A stretch of DNA of 27,936 nucleotides from Caulobacteraceae bacterium (GCA_947501315.1 CANMXH010000006.1:1-27936); one strand, 5' to 3'; shown: positions 15,148 to 25,242, numbered from the stretch's first letter. Numbers and translations are program-made. Notes: generated from the sequence alone by a model not told the origin.

Positions 15148-15489
15148 TCAGTCCGGTTCCTCGGGCGGGGTCCAGTTCGGGTCGTTGGTGGGGAACCAGT
15201 CGGCGGCGAGGTCGCGCCAGTCGGGGTTTTCCCTTTCGATCAGCGCCAGCTTCCAGTCTCGGAGCCATTTCTTGATCCGCTTCTCGCGCCGGATGGCATC
15301 AACCACCCAGGCATGGCGCTCGAACCAGAGCAGGCGGGTGCAGTCGTAATCGTCGGTGAACCCGGCAAAGGTGTGCGCCTTGTGCTTCCAAACCCGTGAG
15401 AACAGGTTGGACGTCACACCTGTATAGATCGTCCCGTTCCGCCCACTGCCCATCATATAGGTGGCGATAAAGGTACGATGTGTGCGCAT
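15148..15489 (-). CDS. GIY-YIG nuclease-like protein
   Basis: A 113-residue single-domain protein of the GIY-YIG superfamily (UvrC N-terminal / YhbQ-like). The fold order is visible: FIATYMMGSGRNGTIYTGV corresponds to the GIY...YIG strands, with TYMM and IYTG in place of the textbook motifs. It is followed by a conserved Arg in LFSRVWKHK, then DYDCTRLLWFERH, and the catalytic-type Glu in DAIRREKRIKKWLRDWKLAL with an Asn in ENPDW. The active-site set Tyr/Arg/Glu therefore seems complete, so nuclease activity is possible, but family members of this size have no settled role. I choose the ATG at 15489; a GTG six bases upstream is the alternative. Both lie inside a perfect 16-bp palindrome. The gene starts just after a large nested palindrome that separates it from clpB. 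Confidence 0.85.
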   Translation of the reverse strand: MRTHRTFIATYMMGSGRNGTIYTGVTSNLFSRVWKHKAHTFAGFTDDYDCTRLLWFERHAWVVDAIRREKRIKKWLRDWKLALIERENPDWRDLAADWFPTNDPNWTPPEEPD

Positions 15490-15496
15490 GCGCACA
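15481..15496. promoter_or_regulatory. 16-bp perfect palindrome over the GIY-YIG start codon
   Basis: TGTGCGCATGCGCACA reads the same on both strands and contains both possible start codons of the GIY-YIG gene. It could be an operator for autoregulation. As RNA it is self-complementary around the AUG but would leave no loop, so dimerisation or protein binding is more plausible than a simple hairpin. The role is inferred. Confidence 0.4.
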
Positions 15497-15514
15497 ACCT
15501 ATACGTTTTCATTT

Positions 15515-15688
15515 CTTTCGTCATCCTCCGGCGAGCGCAGCGAGACCGGGGGACCCAGCGGCGCCGAAGGCGACCTGTTCAGACAGGCTATCGTGAACGT
15601 CGAGCTCCCGACAGGGTCGCGCTCGCGCGCGCCGCTGGGTCCCCCGGTCTGCGCCGCGAAGACGCGGCTGGCCGGAGGATGACGAAAG
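15515..15688. repeat. 174-bp nested palindromic repeat between clpB and the GIY-YIG gene
   Basis: Two tiers of inverted repeats share a centre. The outer arms 15515-15532 and 15671-15688 are perfect over 18 bp (CTTTCGTCATCCTCCGGC). The inner arms 15543-15564 and 15629-15650 are perfect over 22 bp (it starts AGACCGGGGGACCC). The right-hand spacer holds its own small stem (CCGCG-AAGA-CGCGG), and the core has CCTGT-TCAG-ACAGG. The element begins 26 bp upstream of the GIY-YIG ATG and ends 15 bp past the clpB stop, filling the gap. CGTCATCC-type palindromes are known as dispersed intergenic repeats in alphaproteobacteria. It probably ends or protects the clpB transcript. Confidence 0.85.
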
Positions 15689-15703
15689 GGGGAGGCGGTG
15701 GGG

Positions 15704-18292
<2,589 letters not shown>

Positions 18293-18298
18293 TTGGCT

Positions 18299-18305
18299 AT
18301 CCCCT
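18299..18305 (-). promoter_or_regulatory. Ribosome-binding site that sets the clpB start
   Basis: AGGGGAT on the minus strand lies six to seven bases before the GTG at 18292. It decides the start against the upstream in-frame extension of 65 codons, whose composition is unlike ClpB. Confidence 0.65.
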
Positions 18306-18364
18306 GATGGCGGACTCCGCCGTCGCGCCCTCTGATGCAAGCAACGCGCCGTGCGGCTGCAACT

Positions 18365-18394
18365 CAGGTGGGTGTGACCGAAACGCCACGCAAG
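18365..18394 (-). promoter_or_regulatory. Possible heat-shock (sigma-32-type) promoter of clpB
   Basis: CTTGCGT (18394-18388) and CCCACCTG (18372-18365) are 15 bases apart on the minus strand, about 75 bases before the clpB start. They partly match the sigma-32 pattern CTTGAAA / CCCCATNT. clpB is a classical sigma-32 target in Caulobacter, but the -10 match here is only moderate. Confidence 0.3.
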
Positions 18395-18428
18395 GGGGTG
18401 GTTGGGGGGCCGGCCGAAGCCGGCGAAA

Positions 18429-20693
18429 TCAGCTTCCTGTGGTCGGGGCCGAGAAGTCGAACTGTTCCGGCCGCCGCTGGCCGCCACCGAAATTCCAGGT
18501 CAGGCCGATGAAGGCCGCACGACCGCCGAACACCTGGTCCGCCTGGTCGGTGAAGGTCGGGGTGGTCAGGGTGGTGGTGGAGCCGAAATCGTCGAACACA
18601 TCCCGGACCGTGACATTGAGCGACCAGGCGTCATTGATTTTCCGCCGATAGCCGAGATTGACGAGGGTGGACTGTTCGCGGCTGCCCTGGGCCAGAAACT
18701 GCTCGCCGCCCCAGATGCCAGCCACCTGGAGGAAGTCTTCCGGCGTCGGGGTCCAGTTCAGGGTCAGACGGCCGGCGACGCTTTCGCCCTCGCTGTCGAC
18801 CGTGCCGACCAGGCCAGCGGCGTCGATCTGCTGGCGGAAGAGGTTGAGACTGGCATTGTAACGCAGGGTCGGGTGCAGGGCGCCGCTGGCCACCAGTTCC
18901 AGCCCCGTCGAGGTGCTGGCCCCGAGGTTCTCGGGCCGGGTCAGGAAGACGCCGCCGCCCAGCTCGGAGGTGACCGGGGTGAAGGCGTCGCGCGTGTCCC
19001 GGTAGTAGACGGTGGCCTGGTAGAAGGTCTGTTGCTGGCGATAGCCCCAGATCAGCTCGAGCGCATCCGTCTCCTGCGGCAGCAGGTCGGGATTGCCGGA
19101 GCGGCGGTTCAGATTGTCCTGGTAGGTCAGGAAGGGGTTCAGATCGCCCGGGCCGGGCCGCTGGATCCGGCGGCCGTAGCTGGCGCGCAGGGTCTGGGTA
19201 TCGTCCAGCTGCCAGGAGACGTTCAGGGTCGGATAGGCGCGGAAATAGTCCTGCGACGACCGCAGGCCGGAGGTGATCTGGTCCAGCTCGAGATCGGCCT
19301 GTTCGAGGCGCAGGCCGAACTGGGCGGTCAGCTTCTCGCCGAACGGCCGCTCCAGGGTCGCATAGACGGCGTGCACCGTCTGATCGAGGTGGAATTCATT
19401 GGACACGACAGGGTCGGGGACCAGGCTCGCCGGGGTGGGCCCGCGGGCGAAGAGGTTGTCCTGTTCGAGGGTCAGGGCCTGACGCTCATAGCCCAGCCGC
19501 AGGCGGCCGCCGTCGGCCATCGGCCGGACATAGGCACTGGTGAAGCCGATCTGGTCCTGACGGTTCTGGTTGCTCAGAAACTCGCTGAAGGGAGACGCCA
19601 CCGGGATCAGCCGGTCGGCCCGGGTGGCGAGCTCGACACCGAAGCGGTTACGGTCGTAACGCAGCTCATTGGACCATTCATGGCCCGCCGCGTCGAACCG
19701 GCGCAGGACGCGTGCGCTCGCGCCGGAGAACTGGCCCGCAAAGCCACCCCCCGCCGTCCGGCGATAGGCCGAGGCGATGCCGCCGCCGGCCGCATCGGCC
19801 TCATACAGGTCAAGGCTGTCGGCGAAGCTGTCGACGTCCGTATGGCGCACATCGCCGGTCAGTTGGGTTTTGGCGTCCAGATTGTGCTCGGCCGCCAGGC
19901 GGATGAAGACGCTGTCGGAATCGCCCTCGACATTCTGGCTCTGGCGCGCGGCGAGGAACCGGCCGGACCCGGCGTCGAACCGCGTCCGCAGCCGCTCGAG
20001 TTCCTGAAGATAGGCGTCATGGCGCACGCCGAAATCGGCGGACAGGGTCGTCGGGCCGTTCACATGCGACAGGCTGCCGCCGACATTGTAGCGGCCGGTG
20101 TCGCCGATGTTGGCGCGCAGCGAGCCGGTCGTGGTCTGGCCGGGGCGGACCGTGGTCGGTTTGGAGATCAGATTGATCACTCCGCCCGAGCCTTCGGGGC
20201 TGTAGGCGGCGGACGGATTGGTCAGGATTTCGATCCGGGCATACTGGGCGGCCGGAATCTGCTGCAGCAGCTGGCCCCGGCTGGGTCCGTTGAACTGGCT
20301 GGCGGGCCGGCCGTCGACCAGGATGGTGACATTGGCATCGCCGCGCAGGCTGACATTGCCATCGGGATCGACCTCGACAGAGGGAATGTTGCGCAGGGCC
20401 TCGGCCAGGGTGCCGGTCTGGGCCTGGAGGTCATTGGCGAGGCTGTAGCTGGTGCCCTCGCTGGAGGTGCGGATGTCATTGGGGCGGGCGGTGACGACCA
20501 CCTCATCGAGCGCCGCGGCCTCGGCGGGCTTTTCGGACTCTGCGGCCGGGGCCTCCTGTTGCGTTGCCGGGGCCGGAGCCGGGGTTTGGGCAGGAGCGGG
20601 TGCCGGAGTCGGGGCCGGCGTCTGGGCGAAGGCCGCACCGGACGCGGTGGCCAGGGCCGTGCCGACCAGCAGCAGGAAGCGGATGGAAGTCAT
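18429..20693 (-). CDS. TonB-dependent receptor / outer-membrane beta-barrel protein with Pro-rich linker
   Basis: A 754-residue outer-membrane protein. The open frame extends far upstream, but the ATG at 20693 has a GAGGGGT ribosome site about six bases away and begins a clean signal peptide: MTSIRFLLLVGTALATASGA, with cleavage near AFA|Q at 23/24. An unusual Pro/Ala/Gln/Thr linker at about 25-60 precedes the TonB box DEVVVTARP (63-71). The plug has LAEALRNIPSVEVDPDGNVS, LRGDANVTILVDGRPAS and RIEILTNPSAAYSPEGSGGV. Unlike the receptor at 10-12 kb, the barrel resembles the OMP_b-brl_3 type (TFYQATVYYRDTRDAFTPV, RASYGRRIQRPGPGDLNPF). It ends GLTWNFGGGQRRPEQFDFSA with a few further residues instead of a terminal aromatic. 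The ligand is unknown. It lies upstream of clpB in the same direction and divergent from a LysE-type exporter. Confidence 0.9.
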   Translation of the reverse strand: MTSIRFLLLVGTALATASGAAFAQTPAPTPAPAPAQTPAPAPATQQEAPAAESEKPAEAAALDEVVVTARPNDIRTSSEGTSYSLANDLQAQTGTLAEALRNIPSVEVDPDGNVSLRGDANVTILVDGRPASQFNGPSRGQLLQQIPAAQYARIEILTNPSAAYSPEGSGGVINLISKPTTVRPGQTTTGSLRANIGDTGRYNVGGSLSHVNGPTTLSADFGVRHDAYLQELERLRTRFDAGSGRFLAARQSQNVEGDSDSVFIRLAAEHNLDAKTQLTGDVRHTDVDSFADSLDLYEADAAGGGIASAYRRTAGGGFAGQFSGASARVLRRFDAAGHEWSNELRYDRNRFGVELATRADRLIPVASPFSEFLSNQNRQDQIGFTSAYVRPMADGGRLRLGYERQALTLEQDNLFARGPTPASLVPDPVVSNEFHLDQTVHAVYATLERPFGEKLTAQFGLRLEQADLELDQITSGLRSSQDYFRAYPTLNVSWQLDDTQTLRASYGRRIQRPGPGDLNPFLTYQDNLNRRSGNPDLLPQETDALELIWGYRQQQTFYQATVYYRDTRDAFTPVTSELGGGVFLTRPENLGASTSTGLELVASGALHPTLRYNASLNLFRQQIDAAGLVGTVDSEGESVAGRLTLNWTPTPEDFLQVAGIWGGEQFLAQGSREQSTLVNLGYRRKINDAWSLNVTVRDVFDDFGSTTTLTTPTFTDQADQVFGGRAAFIGLTWNFGGGQRRPEQFDFSAPTTGS

Positions 20694-20867
20694 GACGGTA
20701 CCCCTCATGGAGCCGCCCCACGGCCCGCTCCCTTCAGCGCCCGGTACCAGCGTTGCTGCGGCGCGGACAGTTACTTCCTCGTCATGCTGACGTCCGGAAT
20801 TGAATGGCGCCTCCCCCGGTAGCGGGATAGGTCGGAAACCGTCCGCCAAGGTCGCCGGAGCGTCCGC

Positions 20868-21515
20868 TTGATCCCCCACACAGCCTGGCCCGTCGATCCC
20901 GCCGTCATCCTGCCCTTCCTGCTGGCGGTGGCCCTGATCGAGCTGACACCGGGGCCGAACATGGGCTGGCTGGCGCTGGTGTCGCTGGGGCGGGGTCGGC
21001 CGGCGGGGTTTGCGGCGGTGGCCGGGGTGACGGTCGGGCTGGCGGTGTGGATGCTGGCCGCGGCCTTCGGCCTGACGCAGGTGCTGCTGATCTGGCCGCT
21101 GCTGTTCCAGATCATCCGCTGGGCCGGGGTGGTCTTCCTGCTGTGGCTGGCCTGGGAGGCCTGGCGCGGCGACAGCGGTCCGGCCGCTGCGGACGGTCCC
21201 GACCTCAGTACCCTGCGCGGCCTGTTCCTGCGCGGCATGACGGGCAATCTGCTGAACCCCAAGGCGGCGGTCTTCTATGTCGCCCTGCTGCCGACCTTCA
21301 TGCGGCCCGATCATGGTTCACCGCTGGTCCAGGCGCTGAGCCTCGGCGGCCTGCATCTGGTGGTGGCGGTCGTGGTGCATGCCCTGATCGTGCTGGGCGC
21401 GGCCGGGGCGAGCGGCGCGGTTATGGGGCGGGTGCAGGGGCCGGTACTGCGCGCCGTCATGGCCGGCGGCATCGCCCTGGTGGCACTGTGGATGGCGTGG
21501 GAGACGCGGGGCTAG
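20868..21515 (+). CDS. LysE/RhtB family exporter
   Basis: A 215-residue inner-membrane exporter of the LysE/RhtB family, which typically expels amino acids or related small molecules. The TTG start at 20868 is supported by GGAG seven bases upstream. Helix 1 carries the hallmark ELTPGPNMGWLALVSLGRGR. Further motifs are GVTVGLAVWMLAAAFGL, RWAGVVFLLWLAWEAWRG and GMTGNLLNPKAAVFYVALLP (about 125-144). About six hydrophobic helices are present and the length is normal. The substrate is not predictable. It is divergent from the receptor gene with 174 bp between starts, in which I see no convincing promoter. It is followed by a hairpin and an inverted-repeat element. Confidence 0.9.
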   Translation: MIPHTAWPVDPAVILPFLLAVALIELTPGPNMGWLALVSLGRGRPAGFAAVAGVTVGLAVWMLAAAFGLTQVLLIWPLLFQIIRWAGVVFLLWLAWEAWRGDSGPAAADGPDLSTLRGLFLRGMTGNLLNPKAAVFYVALLPTFMRPDHGSPLVQALSLGGLHLVVAVVVHALIVLGAAGASGAVMGRVQGPVLRAVMAGGIALVALWMAWETRG

Positions 21516-21523
21516 GGCGGTTT

Positions 21524-21539
21524 CCGGGGCCTTCCCCGG
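21524..21539 (+). terminator. Hairpin after the LysE-family gene
   Basis: CCGGGG-CCTT-CCCCGG is a perfect 6-bp stem with a four-base loop, starting eight bases after the TAG stop. No T run follows, so termination may be weak or Rho-assisted. Confidence 0.4.
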
Positions 21540-21547
21540 CGAGGGCT

Positions 21548-21741
21548 GGTTCATCACAAAGGCCACAAAGGAGGCCACAAAGGGCACAAAGGGTCCTGTG
21601 AGGATGCGTGAACCCGGGCCGTGGCCTGGATCAAAGCGGCGTGCGCCGCGATCTCAAATCAGCCCGGAGGGCACCGACCTCAACACAGCTCCGGTCCCGT
21701 CGTGTCCTTTGTGGCCTCCTTTGTGGCCTTCGTGATGAACC
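21548..21741. repeat. 194-bp element with 36-bp inverted ends (MITE-like)
   Basis: The left end 21548-21583 and the reverse complement of the right end 21706-21741 match at 35 of 36 positions. Each arm begins GGTTCATCAC and continues as tandem copies of GGCCACAAAGG. The left arm runs on into a third CACAAAGGG. The 122-bp core is not coding and contains GCGGCG-TG-CGCCGC (21636-21649). The arms could pair as a long cruciform or RNA stem. No transposase and no convincing target-site duplication are seen. CACAAAGG-type tandem motifs recur between genes in several proteobacteria, so this may be a dispersed repeat and not a mobile element. Confidence 0.75.
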
Positions 21742-21779
21742 TCCCTGCCACCGCACCGCGCCAAAGACACGCCGGCCGG

Positions 21780-21808
21780 TTCAACTCGGCAGACGATTGC
21801 TCTAGCGT
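21780..21808 (+). promoter_or_regulatory. Candidate promoter of the serine hydrolase gene
   Basis: TTCAAC (21780-21785) and TAGCGT (21803-21808) are 17 bases apart. The start site would fall near 21815, leaving a leader of about 22 nt with GGAG seven bases before the ATG at 21838. The -10 matches the CTAG-type boxes often seen in Caulobacterales, and the -35 is weak. Confidence 0.3.
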
Positions 21809-21837
21809 CCGCGTCGAACCCTGTCCGGAGCCCTTCC

Positions 21838-23451
21838 ATGTCCCTTCGCCTGACCCGCCGCGCGGCTCTGGTTTCCTCCGTGGCCGGGGCGGCCGCCCTG
21901 CCCTCTACCGGCCGGGCGCAGGCCGCAGCGAATGACAGCGCCTCGCTGGCCGATCAGGTCGACGCCTATGTGAAACGGGTCATGGCCGGTTTTCCGGACC
22001 AGCCGGCGGTGTCGGTAGCCCTGGTCAAGGACGGGCAGGCGCTGATGACGCGCGGCTATGGCGTGAGGTCCATCGGCGGGGCGGCCGTGGATGAACACAC
22101 ATTGTTCGCCATCGCCTCCAACACCAAGGCGGTGACCTGTGCCGCCCTCGCCATCCTGATCGATGAGGGCAAGGTGAAGTGGGACGAGCCGGTGCGGACC
22201 TATCTGCCCGGCTTCAGCCTGTCGAAGCCCGCGCTGAACGACATGGTCACGGTCCGCGATCTGGTCAGTCACCGGATCGGCTTCGGCCTCGGCGCCGGCG
22301 ACCTGCTGTTCTGGCCCAACAGCGACCGGACCCGGGCCGAGATCATGGCGGCCGTGCCCCATGTGCCGATCGAGGACAGTTTCCGGACCACCTACCACTA
22401 CTGCAATCTGATGTTCGTGGTGGCCGGCGAGGTGATCGCGGCGGCCTCGGGCATGACGTGGGAGGATTTCGTCCAGACCCGGATTCTGGACCGGCTGGGC
22501 ATGACCGAAACCCTGCCGGTGATGATCGGGGCCGATCCGGCGAAATCAGCCCTGCCGCACGGGCGGGTCGGGCCGCCGCTGCGTTACCAGGGCGAGATGC
22601 GGACCATCGGCCAGTCGATCCAGGAGGTCTGGAACTGGTCCTCGGCGGGGGCGGCCGGCGGCTTCGTCACCACCCCGGTCGACTGGGCCAGATGGATCGC
22701 GGTGCAGCTGGCGCGCGGCGAACTGCCCGACGGGACCCGGCTGTATTCCGAAGCCCGGGCCAATGAGATGTGGCGGCCCAACATCATCATCTCCAACTCG
22801 GCCGGGCCGACCGAAACCCTGCCGGGGCGGGCCATCGCCTCGACCTATGCCACCGGCTGGCAGGTGCAGGACTATCGCGGCGAGCGGATGATCACCCACG
22901 GCGGCGGAGCCCCCGGCTATGTCTCGGGCACAGTGCTGATCCCCGGGCGCAATGCGGGCTTCTCCTATTTCACCAATGCCGAGGAGAGCTTCCTGACCCG
23001 CGCCCTGCGCAGCGGCATCACCGACATCGTGATGGGCAAGACCGGCTTCGACTGGGTCGCGGACGGGGTACGACTGCAGACAGAGGGGAATGCGAAATCG
23101 ATCGAGGCCGCGGCGGCGATCGATGCGAAACAGGCGGCGGGCGCGCCGCCGTCCCTGCCGCTGGCGGCCTATGCCGGAACCTGGCGCGACCCCTGGTACG
23201 GCGACATCACGATCCAGGCGCGGGACCTCCAGCTGTGGCTGAGCTTCAGCCGGACCCCGTCGCTGCAGGGCCCGGTCGAGCCGTATGACGGCGACACCCT
23301 GCGGACCCGGTTCACCGACCGGCGCGAGGAGGATGTCTTCATCAGCTTCAGGCTGGAGAACGGCCGACCGGTCTCAGCGACGATGAAGGCCGTCAGTCCG
23401 GATGCGGACTTCAGCTATGACTACCATAACCTGCGGCTGACGAAGGTTTGA
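21838..23451 (+). CDS. Beta-lactamase-fold serine hydrolase (class C / PBP4* type), exported
   Basis: A 537-residue penicillin-binding-protein-like serine hydrolase. The N terminus LRLTRRAALVSSVAGAAALP with GRAQA after it looks like a Tat signal (twin Arg at 7-8), so export folded to the periplasm is likely. The catalytic motif SNTK (Ser94, Lys97) lies in FAIASNTKAVTCAALAILID. The second motif is Tyr188-Cys-Asn190 in TTYHYCNLMF, and the KTG-equivalent is HGGG (354-357) in MITHGGGAPGYVSGT. Residues from about 430 form a C-terminal beta domain resembling DUF3471 (LAAYAGTWRDPWYGDITIQ). Such enzymes may be esterases, D-amino-peptidases or muropeptide hydrolases, and true beta-lactamase activity is not implied. 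The start has GGAG seven bases upstream. It converges on the SPFH-tail-like gene with a gap of four bases. Confidence 0.92.
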   Translation: MSLRLTRRAALVSSVAGAAALPSTGRAQAAANDSASLADQVDAYVKRVMAGFPDQPAVSVALVKDGQALMTRGYGVRSIGGAAVDEHTLFAIASNTKAVTCAALAILIDEGKVKWDEPVRTYLPGFSLSKPALNDMVTVRDLVSHRIGFGLGAGDLLFWPNSDRTRAEIMAAVPHVPIEDSFRTTYHYCNLMFVVAGEVIAAASGMTWEDFVQTRILDRLGMTETLPVMIGADPAKSALPHGRVGPPLRYQGEMRTIGQSIQEVWNWSSAGAAGGFVTTPVDWARWIAVQLARGELPDGTRLYSEARANEMWRPNIIISNSAGPTETLPGRAIASTYATGWQVQDYRGERMITHGGGAPGYVSGTVLIPGRNAGFSYFTNAEESFLTRALRSGITDIVMGKTGFDWVADGVRLQTEGNAKSIEAAAAIDAKQAAGAPPSLPLAAYAGTWRDPWYGDITIQARDLQLWLSFSRTPSLQGPVEPYDGDTLRTRFTDRREEDVFISFRLENGRPVSATMKAVSPDADFSYDYHNLRLTKV

Positions 23452-23455
23452 GCCC

Positions 23456-23866
23456 CTACTCCGTCTGACGCCGCGAGACCCGGCCCGCTTCGAGGACCGG
23501 CATGCCGGCCTCGGTCGGGATGTAGATCGTTTCGCGGCCGGACTTGCCGGCGGTTTCCTTGAGCATGTCGATATAGGCCCAGCGCAGGTAGTTCTCCGGC
23601 CCGCCGAGGCTTTCGGCCATGATGCGGTTGGCCTCATTGGTGCCGCGGGCGCGGGCGACCTCGGCCTGGGCGTTCAGCTGGGCCGAGTCCAGGGCGGCCT
23701 GGGCTTCCAGCACGCGGATGCGGCGGTTCTGGACTGCCTCTTCATAGGCCGCCTTGCCCTGCATCTGCTTGGAATAGACGTTGTAGGTCGGCAGGCCGAC
23801 CAGGACGAGGGCGGCGACAACGACGAGGCCGATGACCGAGCCGAGGGTGACGCTGAATCCGCGCAT
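23456..23866 (-). CDS. Short membrane-anchored SPFH/prohibitin-tail-like protein
   Basis: A 136-residue protein with one N-terminal transmembrane segment (about 8-28). It continues with a charged, probably coiled-coil stretch (YSKQMQGKAAYEEAVQNRRI, then EAQAALDSAQLNAQAEVARA) and then EANRIMAESLGGPENYLRWA and TIYIPTEAGMPVLEAGR. The region from about 50 to the end resembles the C-terminal helices of SPFH/band-7 proteins (stomatin, prohibitin, HflK/C), but the SPFH beta domain itself is absent. It resembles small proteins in bacteria and phages annotated as membrane protease subunits. A strong AGGAGAG ribosome site lies five to six bases before the ATG. A hairpin with a short T run just upstream and a TTGACC box suggest separate transcription from the monooxygenase gene. 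The function is unknown; a membrane scaffold or protease modulator is a guess from the family. Confidence 0.82.
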   Translation of the reverse strand: MRGFSVTLGSVIGLVVVAALVLVGLPTYNVYSKQMQGKAAYEEAVQNRRIRVLEAQAALDSAQLNAQAEVARARGTNEANRIMAESLGGPENYLRWAYIDMLKETAGKSGRETIYIPTEAGMPVLEAGRVSRRQTE

Positions 23867-23879
23867 GATGCTCTCCTGA

Positions 23880-23898
23880 AAAGCCGGGACCGACCCGG
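23880..23898 (-). terminator. Possible terminator between the monooxygenase and SPFH-tail genes
   Basis: On the minus strand CCGGG-TCGGT-CCCGG is followed by CTTTTC. The stem is only 5 bp and the T run four. It lies about 55 bases past the monooxygenase stop and partly in the leader of the next gene. Confidence 0.35.
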
Positions 23899-23952
23899 GT
23901 TGTCAGGGTCGCTGCCGGATTGACATGGGTCAAGCCCCGCCGGCTTGAAGGT

Positions 23953-25242
23953 TCAGTACCGGTCGCGCGGGCGAGGGTCCAACAGCAGGCCGGAGACCGT
24001 TGCGGCCAGCAGGCGCGGTGCCAGCGGCAGGCGCGCCACCTTGCCCAGCACATGGTCGCGGACCCACGGCAGGATGCGACCGTCGGCCTGATAGAAGGGG
24101 GTGAAGCCGAGGCTCAGGGCCTGATACAGGCGCACGTGCCAACGGCGGGCTGCGGCATAGGCAGACAGCGCCACCGGCAGGTCGCGATGCCGGATCAGGG
24201 CGTCGGCGAGGGATTGTGCGTCGAGCAGGCCCATATTCACTCCCTGCCCCAGTTGCGGACTGGTGGAGTGGGCAGCATCACCGATCACCGCCAGTCGATC
24301 CGCCACGGGGCGGCCGAGGGTCTGGTGACCATAGGAGGCCAGTGTCATCTGATCCCGGTCGGTGATGGCGTCCATGACCGGCGTCAGCTCCGGCCACAGG
24401 CGAAGGCAGTGGTCCTTCCAGACGTCCAGCCCCCGCGCGTACCACTCGGGCCAGATCTCGGTTTTCAGGCTCCAGAAGAAGGTCGCAAGGGGAGCCGTCT
24501 CGTCCGGCCTGACACCGCAGGGAAGGACGCCGAGCATGCGGCTGGCGCCCAGATAGACCTGCTGCAGTGCCGTCGGATCGAAGGGCGCTCCCGGCCAGGG
24601 CACGGTGGTCCACAAGGCACCCCAAGCCAGATCGGTCCGCTCAGCCCCCATCCGGGCAGAGATCGCCGACCGCGCGCCCGAGGCGTCGATGACGAGATTG
24701 AAGGGCCTGCTGCGGCCGCCGGCGCTGTTGATCAGACGGCCGCCGTCGGCGGCTACGATCTCCCGGTCGGTTTCGAATTCGACGCCGGCCTCGACGCAGG
24801 CTTTGAACAGAATGGCGAACAGGGCGGTCCGGTTAATGCCAATGGCCTGTCGCGGATGCTTCAGTTCGCTGTAGCGCACATCGAGGATGACCCGTCCACG
24901 GCGGGCCTCACGCCCGATTATGTGGTCGATGCGCTGGCCATGGGCCTCGATCTGCGCCGTGAGCCCAAGCCGGTCCAGCACATCCAGTCCTGTCGGCTGG
25001 AGCATCAGGCCGGCACCGACGGGGCGCGGCGTGTCGAAACGTTCGTGGATCAAGACACCCCGCCCCTGCCGGGCCAGCATGAGGGCGACGGCAAGGCCGG
25101 TTGGACCGGCACCGACGATGGCAACGTCGTCCCGGGGAGTCAGGCGGCGGGGCGGTAACGGGATATCCAGCGTCCCCTGCGGAGGCTTCTTCCCGGTCCT
25201 GGTGCGCGGCTTTCGGACTTTCGGAGCCGCCTTTTCCGTCAC
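23953..25242 (-). CDS. FAD-dependent monooxygenase (PHBH/UbiH-like)
   Basis: A 429-residue group A flavoprotein hydroxylase, which uses NAD(P)H and O2 to hydroxylate an aromatic or similar substrate. The Rossmann motif VAIVGAGPTGLAVALMLARQ with GxGxxG at 44-49 binds the ADP of FAD. LVIDASGARSAI (about 183-194) resembles the DG motif region. LAVIGDAAHSTSPQLGQGVN (318-337) is the GD motif that binds the FAD ribityl chain. Residues 1-38 form a basic, Pro-rich tail (KVRKPRTRTGKKPP) not usual for the family. The gene starts with GTG at 25242, overlapping the DUF4893 stop as GTGA, so translation is coupled. The substrate is unknown. A UbiH-like quinone hydroxylase is not excluded, but the motif set is generic. 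Confidence 0.9.
   Translation of the reverse strand: MTEKAAPKVRKPRTRTGKKPPQGTLDIPLPPRRLTPRDDVAIVGAGPTGLAVALMLARQGRGVLIHERFDTPRPVGAGLMLQPTGLDVLDRLGLTAQIEAHGQRIDHIIGREARRGRVILDVRYSELKHPRQAIGINRTALFAILFKACVEAGVEFETDREIVAADGGRLINSAGGRSRPFNLVIDASGARSAISARMGAERTDLAWGALWTTVPWPGAPFDPTALQQVYLGASRMLGVLPCGVRPDETAPLATFFWSLKTEIWPEWYARGLDVWKDHCLRLWPELTPVMDAITDRDQMTLASYGHQTLGRPVADRLAVIGDAAHSTSPQLGQGVNMGLLDAQSLADALIRHRDLPVALSAYAAARRWHVRLYQALSLGFTPFYQADGRILPWVRDHVLGKVARLPLAPRLLAATVSGLLLDPRPRDRY

Larger units (their letters stand above)
21516..21837. other. Gene-free 322-bp interval between the LysE gene and the serine hydrolase
   Basis: I see no credible gene here. The interval holds a terminator-like stem just after the LysE stop, a 194-bp element with long inverted ends, and the candidate promoter and ribosome site of the serine hydrolase. 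Short open frames cross the repeat arms. They encode the same FVASFVAFVMN peptide only because the arms are copies of each other. Confidence 0.8.

Noticed and set aside
18402..20822. 806-codon open frame on the plus strand opposite the second receptor
   Set aside because: It is a shadow of the receptor coding strand. Its composition mirrors antisense codons, and no domain is recognisable.
20694..21314. Upstream 207-codon extension of the second receptor's frame
   Set aside because: The extension is antisense to the LysE gene and Gln/Arg/His-rich. The signal peptide and ribosome site place the start at 20693.
21318..21839. Short frames encoding FVASFVAFVMN on both sides of the inverted-repeat element
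   Set aside because: They are the translation of the CACAAAGG repeat arms, not independent genes.
23884..23950. TTGACC-CATG-TCAA box as a promoter for the SPFH-tail gene
   Set aside because: The -35-like box is good, but no acceptable -10 lies 16-18 bases downstream. I mention it only as context.
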